From the NCBI GenBank assembly GCA_944325605.1, contig CALVAX010000012.1:1-55510 (forward strand): DNA of 55,510 nt. The letters run 5' to 3'. Both the position numbers and the translations under genes were made by a program. The DNA comes from Candidatus Gastranaerophilales bacterium (GTDB lineage Bacteria; Cyanobacteriota; Vampirovibrionia; Gastranaerophilales; Gastranaerophilaceae). Below are positions 50,392 through 55,510 of this stretch, piece by piece. Numbering within the stretch: position 1 is the stretch's first letter; every line of letters starts with the position of its first letter. The notes under the pieces were generated by a model that saw only the letters and a list, made by a program, of their open reading frames with translations, ran no database searches and was not told the DNA's origin.

Positions 50392-51696
50392 ATGGAAGCA
50401 ACAGTTATAGGTGCAGGGCTTGCCGGTTCCGAAGCGGCATTGCAGCTTGCAAAAAGAGGAATTAAAGTAAAATTATACGAAATGCGCCCCGATAAGACAA
50501 CTGGAGCGCACAAAACCGGAGATTGCGCCGAATTTGTGTGTTCAAACAGTCTTGGAGCAGCAGACACAACCAACGCAAGCGGGCTGTTGAAAAAAGAAAT
50601 GGAGCTTCTCGGCGGTGAACTTATTAAAATAGCTTATTCATCAAGGGTTCCGGCAGGAAACGCGCTTGCTATAGACAGAGAAGGGTTTTCTCAAAAAGTT
50701 ACGGATAAAATCCTGAACAATCCAAATATCACGCTTATTAAAGAAGAAATCAAAGAAATTCCCGACACTCCCGCAATAATCGCCTCAGGGCCTCTGACAA
50801 GCAGTGATTTAGCAGAAAAAATAAAGGAATTTACTAAAAGCGAACACCTTTATTTTTTTGATGCAATCGCACCGATTATTGAAGTTGACAGCATAAATTT
50901 TGACATCGCATTCTGGCAGAACAGATACAACAAAGGAGAAGCCTCATACATAAACTGTCCGATGGATAAAGATCAGTATGAAAAATTTTACGAAATTCTG
51001 ACGACTGCGCCAAGAATTGAATTGAAAGAATTTGAAAAGAATGCTAAATTTTTTGAAAGCTGTCTGCCGGTAGAGGTTCTGGCTTCACGCGGAAAAGACA
51101 CTCTCCGTTTCGGGCCGATGAAACCCGTCGGGCTTGTTGACCCGAGAACAGAAAAAGAAAATTATGCCGTTGTCCAGTTAAGGCAGGACAATTCCGCAAA
51201 AACTCTTTTTAACATCGTAGGTTTCCAGACAAATCTCAAATGGGGCAGCCAGAAAGAACTTATCCGCTCAATTCCCGGGCTTGAGAATGCAGTTATTGCC
51301 AGATACGGAGTTATGCACAGGAATACGTTCATAAATTCGCCAAAACTTCTCAACCCAACGCTTCAGACACGTTCCAGAGAAGATTTATTCTTTGCAGGAC
51401 AGCTGACAGGCACGGAAGGTTATACAGAATCTATTGCATCAGGACTTCTTGCTGGAATTAATATGGCGAGGTATTTGAAAGGCGAACAGCTTTTAACTCT
51501 GCCCGCAACAACAATTCTCGGGGCGCTTACTCACTACATAACAAACCCCGAACACGACAAATTCCAGCCGATAAATTCCAACTGGGGAATTTTAGACTCA
51601 ATTGAACTTCCGAAAAAAGAAAGAAAAAACAAAAAGCTTAAAGCCGAACTTCTCTCAACGCGTTCTGTTGAATATTTAAGCGGAATTTCTGTTTAA
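50392..51696 (+). CDS. trmFO: TrmFO, folate/FAD-dependent tRNA m5U54 methyltransferase
   Basis: The protein begins MEATVIGAGLAGSEAALQLA, the FAD-binding dinucleotide fold at the extreme N-terminus. YEMRPDKTTGAHKT follows, then C-A-E-F-V-C-S-N-S and later P-V-E-V-L-A-S-R-G-x-D-T-L-R-F-G-P-M-K-P-V-G, all diagnostic of TrmFO. It methylates U54 in the T-loop of tRNA using 5,10-methylene-THF. The start at 50392 gives 434 residues, like known family members. An in-frame ATG at 50329 would add 21 residues before the Rossmann motif. The genes on either side are unrelated. Confidence 0.95.
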   Translation: MEATVIGAGLAGSEAALQLAKRGIKVKLYEMRPDKTTGAHKTGDCAEFVCSNSLGAADTTNASGLLKKEMELLGGELIKIAYSSRVPAGNALAIDREGFSQKVTDKILNNPNITLIKEEIKEIPDTPAIIASGPLTSSDLAEKIKEFTKSEHLYFFDAIAPIIEVDSINFDIAFWQNRYNKGEASYINCPMDKDQYEKFYEILTTAPRIELKEFEKNAKFFESCLPVEVLASRGKDTLRFGPMKPVGLVDPRTEKENYAVVQLRQDNSAKTLFNIVGFQTNLKWGSQKELIRSIPGLENAVIARYGVMHRNTFINSPKLLNPTLQTRSREDLFFAGQLTGTEGYTESIASGLLAGINMARYLKGEQLLTLPATTILGALTHYITNPEHDKFQPINSNWGILDSIELPKKERKNKKLKAELLSTRSVEYLSGISV

Positions 51697-51704
51697 AAAA
51701 AGTT

Positions 51705-52388
51705 TCAGGCTTTTTTGTCAAGATTTTGCGCTGTTTGAAGAGTTTTTTGTTCATCAGGGGCCGGCATTTTTTTAGGCTTGTCAAATCCTAAAGCATTCAA
51801 AGCCGGATGGATAAACAAATGCGACACCTGAGGCGCAAATATTGCCAGCCCGAAAACTGACCCTACAATATTACCGAATTCAACAGCACCCTTCAATATC
51901 GGGAATTTATTCGGGTTTTCCTTATTTAATTCCGTCACAAGCGACGTATCATATTCATCTTTTACAAGTTTACGAACCTTATTGCCGTTATTATCTGTTT
52001 TATAAACACCTTTAATTTCTTTTTCAAGAGTTCTCTGGCGGTTGTTCAATGTCGTATCGCAAAGTTTCAGGTAATGGGCATACTGCTTGCTGTTTGTAAA
52101 TTTCCCGATTTCTTCGGGTTTAAAAAGTTTCTGCGCAAGTTTAAAAGACCCTTTTTTGAAAACAGGAACAACAAGCGCGGCATAAACCAAAAGACAGGTT
52201 GCCTGATAGAGGAATTCTTTTGCGGCTGCGTATTTTTTGGTATCGTCGTCAATATCGTTGTCAATCAGAATGAACCCCGGCCTGCCTATAGCTTTCAGAG
52301 TGGTTTCCATGATGACCTGCGAATTGGTGTTTGAGGTTATGTTATTGAGCGAATTGCTCGTTAAAATTCTTGTAATTCCGTTCATCAT
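51705..52388 (-). CDS. Membrane-associated paralogous-family protein
   Basis: The 227-residue protein has R36-P37 ... D43 ... K-K-Y53-A ... K-E58 ... V-P75-V, aligning almost residue for residue with the upstream gene product (R37-P38, D44, Y54, E59, P68). Hydrophobic segments lie near 60-78 and 165-190. A tail of charged residues ends the protein. The start ATG overlaps the upstream stop as ATGA, so it is translationally coupled to the 52385 gene. Function unknown. Confidence 0.7.
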   Translation of the reverse strand: MMNGITRILTSNSLNNITSNTNSQVIMETTLKAIGRPGFILIDNDIDDDTKKYAAAKEFLYQATCLLVYAALVVPVFKKGSFKLAQKLFKPEEIGKFTNSKQYAHYLKLCDTTLNNRQRTLEKEIKGVYKTDNNGNKVRKLVKDEYDTSLVTELNKENPNKFPILKGAVEFGNIVGSVFGLAIFAPQVSHLFIHPALNALGFDKPKKMPAPDEQKTLQTAQNLDKKA

Positions 52389-52936
52389 AGCGAGCCTGCT
52401 TTCATACCGTATGGTTTATATATTCCGGTGCCTGCAAAACTTTGGATACTCGGACGTTTTAGAGGAGTATAAACAGGCTGCGGCGCAGGATGTTTTTTTA
52501 GCGCCTGTGCTGTTGAAATTTCGTCAAACTTTTCGGCAAGTGCGCCTTTTTTGTTGTGGTAAAACTTATCCATCAAAGGCTTGATTGCAAGTGAACAAAG
52601 CCCTGGGATTACAAATAAAGCTGCAGCGCAAACACCTATCAGCATACAATTTTTTGCACCTTTGGCCTTAAGTTCATCCGGCAGAAATTTATTTGCAAGC
52701 TTTGCCGAACCTTCGCCAAGCCCCCAGTAAACAGGAATTGCTATTATTTCTGTTAATCCTTCTCTTATTGCGGTATATTTTTTGGTTTTCGGCTCTTCTT
52801 TTTTGTCCATCATAGTGAACGTCGGACGGCAAATCCCCTTAACCGCCGCAATCGCCATGACGACATAGGTCGGCTTGTTGTTTTCGCCAAGTTTGAGGCA
52901 TATATTTTTGAATTTATTTAATAAAGCCGTATTCAT
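52385..52936 (-). CDS. Membrane-associated paralogous-family protein
   Basis: The 183-residue protein shows the family core R37-P-T-F-x-M-M-D44 ... K-K-Y54-T-A-I-R58-E59 ... A-I-P68-V-Y. A hydrophobic helix follows near 95-120. The C-terminus contains QSFAGTGIYKPYG. The following gene (51705) is a diverged copy and overlaps by 4 nt, so the pair arose by tandem duplication. No enzyme motif is seen. Confidence 0.7.
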   Translation of the reverse strand: MNTALLNKFKNICLKLGENNKPTYVVMAIAAVKGICRPTFTMMDKKEEPKTKKYTAIREGLTEIIAIPVYWGLGEGSAKLANKFLPDELKAKGAKNCMLIGVCAAALFVIPGLCSLAIKPLMDKFYHNKKGALAEKFDEISTAQALKKHPAPQPVYTPLKRPSIQSFAGTGIYKPYGMKAGSL

Positions 52937-53109
52937 AATCCTGATTAACTAAAAACCGTAAAGATTTTTTTTTGCTAGTAATTTATGAAATTTTTGTATA
53001 CCCAACACCCGCCCTTCGGGCACCCTCAGCCATACGGCATACAGTCTTACACGGCTCATTCTTCGCCGGTTTGAACTAGCATCCTGCAGGTAGAGTGGAA
53101 ATATATTAT

Positions 53110-53238
53110 GTCATTCTGAGGGAGCGCAGCGACCTAAGAATCTCATGGAATTTTAATGGGAGCCTTCGGCTTTTCGCACTCGCTGTAAACGTGTACGGCT
53201 GACGCCTTTCACCCTCTGCTCGTGAGGCTCAGTATGAC
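53110..53238. repeat. Dispersed repeat with GTCATWCTGA ends, copy C (long form)
   Basis: It is the reverse-complement counterpart of 46086-46209: it begins GTCATTCTGAG and ends GCTCAGTATGAC, with TTCGCACTCGCT, GTACGGCTGACGCC and TTTCACCCTCTGCTCGTG inside. There is no gene between 52937 and 53839. Confidence 0.75.
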
Positions 53239-53252
53239 GTTCTATTTTACAT

Positions 53253-53327
53253 GTCATTCTGAGGACGCTAGTCCGAAGAATCTTCTTGCATTTTCAGGGG
53301 ATCCTTCGGCTAAAGCCTCAGGATGAC
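53253..53327. repeat. Dispersed repeat with GTCATWCTGA ends, copy D (short form)
   Basis: It begins GTCATTCTGAGGACGCTAGT and ends CCTCAGGATGAC. It has the same inner CCGAAGAATCTT block as the copy at 125 and, inverted, copy A. Confidence 0.7.
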
Positions 53328-53344
53328 ATAAAGTTCTTTCACAT

Positions 53345-53765
53345 TTTCACCACTCTTCACCCTTCACGCTTCACACTTCACTTTACCGTCTGTCCCCTCA
53401 CCCTAACCCTCTCCCGTAGGGAGAGGGAATATTTTGTAGCAAACCTTTCAACTTTTCACCCGTTCAACTTTTCAACCCTCTTCACCCCTTACCCTTCACG
53501 CTTCACACTTCACTCTTCACTTTCCCGCCCCCTCACACTAACCCTCTCCCGTAGGGAGAGGGAATATTTTGTAGCAAACCTTTCAACCTTTCACCCGTTC
53601 AACTTTTCAACCCTCTTCACCCCTTACCCTTCACGCTTCACACTTCACTTTACCGTCCGCCCCCTCACCCTAACCCTCTCCCGTAGGGTGAGGGAATATT
53701 TTGTAGCAACCCTTTCAACTTTTCAACCATTCACCCTTTCAACCCTCTTCACCCCTCACTTTTCC
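53345..53765. repeat. Tandem array of about 133-bp units
   Basis: Three units start with CCCCTCACNCTAACCCTCTCCC at 53394, 53529 and 53661. Each has the hairpin CTCTCCCGTAGGGAGAG (the last reads GGGTGAG), then GGAATATTTTGTAGCAA and a run of TTCAACTTTTCACCC-like words. A reading frame passes through it, but its amino acids are only a translation of the repeat. It lies just upstream of the sigma-factor operon. Confidence 0.8.
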
Positions 53766-53815
53766 GTCTTTGTAAAAAATTTATCAAAAAATGAACTTTT
53801 TATTTTGGAATTCGT

Positions 53816-53821
53816 TATAAT
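53816..53821 (+). promoter_or_regulatory. -10 box of the sigma/anti-sigma operon
   Basis: TATAAT lies 18 nt before the ATG at 53840. AGAGGTTAC serves as ribosome-binding site. Confidence 0.45.
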
Positions 53822-53839
53822 AGTATAGAGGTTACAAAA

Positions 53840-54184
53840 ATGAAAGATAAATGTACTAAATACGAAGCTTTATTTACATTTGCAAATGAGGAAACTCTCC
53901 GGCAGCACATTGAAACATGCGAAGACTGCCGCAAAGAACAGGAAAAAATGGATAAAGTTTCAGAGCTAATTGGTGAAGTAAAACCTTTTCTCAAGAAAAA
54001 GAAAACATCCTACCATCATCTTAAAGTAGCATGTATCCTTTTTGCACTTGTGATAGGCGGAGCTTCGGTTGGTGTTGTAGGAACAAACCAGGATGTTATG
54101 GATTACATCAAATACGGCGAAACTCTTTCAGCAGAAGATTTGGGCTTCCCTGTAGATTCCTACGGATTTTTACTGGTGGAATAA
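53840..54184 (+). CDS. Anti-sigma-factor-like zinc-finger membrane protein
   Basis: The 114-residue protein has H28-I-E-T-C32-E-D-C35, the H-x3-C-x2-C zinc motif of ZAS anti-sigma factors. A helical stretch and one membrane helix (VACILFALVIGGASVGVVG, about 64-82) follow, with a short outside tail. The stop codon overlaps the ATG of the sigma gene (TAATG), so the two are coupled. In most such operons the sigma gene comes first; here the order is reversed. It should hold the sigma factor at the membrane until an envelope signal arrives. Confidence 0.82.
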   Translation: MKDKCTKYEALFTFANEETLRQHIETCEDCRKEQEKMDKVSELIGEVKPFLKKKKTSYHHLKVACILFALVIGGASVGVVGTNQDVMDYIKYGETLSAEDLGFPVDSYGFLLVE

Positions 54185-54684
54185 TGGATCTTAAAGAAAT
54201 AATCAAAAAAAATAAACAAAACGTAAAAAATATAATCAGACTGATTACAAAAGAAGAAGAAACCGACGACCTTGAACAGGAGGTTTATGTAAAAGTATGG
54301 AAAAATTCCGACCGTTATAAGGAGCAAGGCTCTATTACCGGCTGGATAAATACTATTGCCAAAAACGTGTCAAAAGATTACCTGAAATCCGCATACCGCA
54401 AAAGACAGGACGTGACAACATCTGATGACAACGTTCTGGTTCTGATAAAAGACAAAAAATCAACACCGGAAAACAGACTTCTCAAAACAGAAAGACAAAA
54501 ACAAATACTTCAGGCAATACAAGAACTGAAACCAAAATTTAAAGAAGTAATATTACTTTGCGAAGTGGAAGGCTACAGCTACGAAGAATGTTCGAAAAAG
54601 CTAAAGTGTCCGCTTGGCACAATAAAATCAAGAATTTACAACGCAAAAAAAGAACTTGCAGAAAAGTTGAAAGATTTAATGTAA
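54184..54684 (+). CDS. ECF-type RNA polymerase sigma factor
   Basis: The start at 54184 overlaps the anti-sigma stop. The 166-residue protein has a sigma-2 region (D-D-L-E-Q-E-V-Y-V-K-V-W near residue 28, then ITGWINTIAKN) and a sigma-4 region with helix-turn-helix (EVEGYSYEECSKKLKCPLGTIKSRIYNAKKEL, about 125-155). There is no sigma-3, as expected for ECF. It probably directs the Spy-like gene 16 nt downstream and its own operon. Confidence 0.92.
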   Translation: MDLKEIIKKNKQNVKNIIRLITKEEETDDLEQEVYVKVWKNSDRYKEQGSITGWINTIAKNVSKDYLKSAYRKRQDVTTSDDNVLVLIKDKKSTPENRLLKTERQKQILQAIQELKPKFKEVILLCEVEGYSYEECSKKLKCPLGTIKSRIYNAKKELAEKLKDLM

Positions 54685-54700
54685 AAGAAAGGACGGACAA

Positions 54701-55324
54701 ATGATTAAAAAAGCATTAGTTTTAGCAGCACTTGCGGTCTTCACGTTTAACGGCGCAATAGCAGCAGACACAACACTCAGCACTCCTGCTTCAACAACTG
54801 TTCAAACACAGCAGGCTGCACCGGCTGAAACAACTCCGGCTGTAAAAGATAAGGCAGAATTCGATGCACCTCCTCCGCCCCCGTGCCCGAAAGCCCAGAA
54901 AGCTAAATCAGACTTTGAAAAAAGAATGAAATTGACTGATGAACAAAAACAAAAGGCAAAAGAACTCCGCCTCAAAGGACATGAACAAATGGAGCCTATC
55001 ATCGCTAAGATTAAAGAATTAAAACAGGAAAAAGATATGGTTCTGAAATCTCGTATGGCAGTTCAAATGCAGCAGGAAAAAATCGCTGAAATAGATGCTC
55101 AGATTAAAGACTTGAAAAAGCAGGCTCACGAATTGAGAATGCAGAATATGAAAGAGTTTGAATCAATTCTCACCGACAAACAGAAAAAAGAACTCAAAAA
55201 AATGAAAAAAGAAGGCAGAAAGAAATTTGAAAAAGCAAGAAAAAAATGCATCAAAGACGGAAACTGCAAACCGATGCAGCAGCCTGTTCCGATGCCGAAA
55301 CCTGCCTCACCGATTAAAGAGTAA
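54701..55324 (+). CDS. Spy/CpxP-like periplasmic stress protein
   Basis: The 207-residue protein has a signal peptide (MIKKALVLAALAVFTFNGAIA), an Ala/Thr/Pro-rich linker with P-P-P-P-C-P-K, and a long charged helix bundle. The helices carry two LTxxQ-type motifs (M-K-L-T-D-E-Q near 72 and S-I-L-T-D-K-Q near 155) typical of Spy/CpxP/ZraP proteins. These are chaperones or sensors of misfolding and metals in the periplasm. The Cys near both ends could bind metal or form a disulfide. GAAAGGACGGACAA precedes ATG. It is last in the sigma operon. Confidence 0.85.
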   Translation: MIKKALVLAALAVFTFNGAIAADTTLSTPASTTVQTQQAAPAETTPAVKDKAEFDAPPPPPCPKAQKAKSDFEKRMKLTDEQKQKAKELRLKGHEQMEPIIAKIKELKQEKDMVLKSRMAVQMQQEKIAEIDAQIKDLKKQAHELRMQNMKEFESILTDKQKKELKKMKKEGRKKFEKARKKCIKDGNCKPMQQPVPMPKPASPIKE

Positions 55325-55342
55325 TTAACACACACCAACTAT

Positions 55343-55374
55343 AAAAGCGCCATTAAACAATAATGGCGCTTTTT
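55343..55374 (+). terminator. Terminator of the sigma operon
   Basis: AAAGCGCCATTA and TAATGGCGCTTT form a perfect stem with a 5-nt loop and a T tract, 18 nt after the Spy-like stop. Confidence 0.9.
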
Positions 55375-55396
55375 CTATGATTTTTGCAAGAAAAAG

Positions 55397-55510
55397 TTAC
55401 CAGACAGGATAGTCTTTTTTCATTTCCCAGCCGTCCTGCATAATGAGTGCTGCGCAGGCATCACCCTGCTTGCCGTCACTGCTTCTTGATGGATTGCAAG
55501 GTCTGTGAAT
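55397..55510 (-). CDS. C-terminal end of a prepilin-like protein (partial)
   Basis: A minus-strand frame enters from beyond the window and stops at 55397. The last 37 residues include C-N-P-S-R-S-S-D-G-K-Q-G-D-A-C-A-A-L-I-M-Q-D-G-W-E and end K-D-Y-P-V-W. A late C-[AT]-x-L-I-M-x-[DN]-[GN]-W-x-[IM]-x2-[DG]-Y-P-W pattern is what I recall from type IV pilin-like proteins of this lineage. The two Cys could form the C-terminal disulfide loop. The N-terminal helix that would prove it is outside the window. Confidence 0.55.
   Translation of the reverse strand: MHRPCNPSRSSDGKQGDACAALIMQDGWEMKKDYPVW

Noticed and set aside
53286..53828. 180-codon open frame across the tandem array
   Set aside because: Its residues only repeat the 133-bp nucleotide units. 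It has no ribosome-binding site and no protein-like pattern.

Overview
The window looks like an AT-rich genome segment of a gut-associated, non-photosynthetic relative of cyanobacteria (Vampirovibrionia/'Melainabacteria', order Gastranaerophilales). This is an inference from gene content: a leukotoxin/FHA-like adhesin, TolC-type proteins and a TpsB remnant imply an outer membrane; prepilin-like C-terminal sequence, WG-repeat and YkuD proteins, TrmFO, and several proteins carrying a short M-x-I-[STN] ... F-x-[GAS] N-terminal signature. No database search was possible, so the lineage is a judgement.

Layout. 1-706 is gene-free repeat sequence. 707-5000 holds a PHP phosphoesterase, a small tagged protein, a YkuD L,D-transpeptidase and a secreted GH13 (trehalose-synthase-like) enzyme. 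5155-14881 is a divergent pair of giant surface-type genes: a 1085-residue protein with two blocks of 15-residue W-x-[FY]-D repeats between hydrophobic segments, and a 2027-residue FHA-like adhesin that ends in an Asp/Pro repeat linker and a PilZ-like domain. 15105-17138 has a second YkuD gene, a tRNA-Leu and an Hsp20. 17272-22050 has TolC, acyltransferase, nucleotidyltransferase and small unknown genes. 22096-27594 is a 1832-residue multidomain protein with an internal R-S-E ADP-ribosyltransferase-like domain, followed closely by a small gene that could be its partner. 27686-34888 has AsmA-like, WG-repeat, GH77-like, secreted unknown and C_GCAxxG_C_C genes.

35080-39479 encodes a WecG/TagA glycosyltransferase, an orphan transketolase N-terminal subunit, a YhcH protein, a DXS-like enzyme and a MerR regulator. 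The DXS-like gene and the flavodoxin at 41340-41843 share MerR-type promoters (TTGACT, 19-bp spacer, -10), so the MerR gene probably controls both. 39484-45043 adds a tagged membrane protein, PnuC, flavodoxin, OmpH/Skp, TolC and an alpha/beta hydrolase. 45238-45757 is a rearrangement scar holding a truncated TpsB transporter. 45785-52936 has tRNA-Ser, a DUF151 nuclease, small proteins, a DUF1858 protein, TrmFO and three members of a paralogous membrane-protein family. 52937-53820 is dispersed and tandem repeats. The right end is an anti-sigma / ECF sigma / Spy-like envelope-stress operon and the C-terminus of a prepilin-like gene.

Themes worth following: (i) an N-terminal tag shared by otherwise unrelated proteins; (ii) an ART-containing giant effector candidate; (iii) a PilZ-type c-di-GMP-binding signature on a protein with an export signal; (iv) many genes whose extended -10 box lies 5-8 nt before the ATG, implying leaderless transcripts; (v) a mobile-like intergenic repeat with GTCATWCTGA termini.
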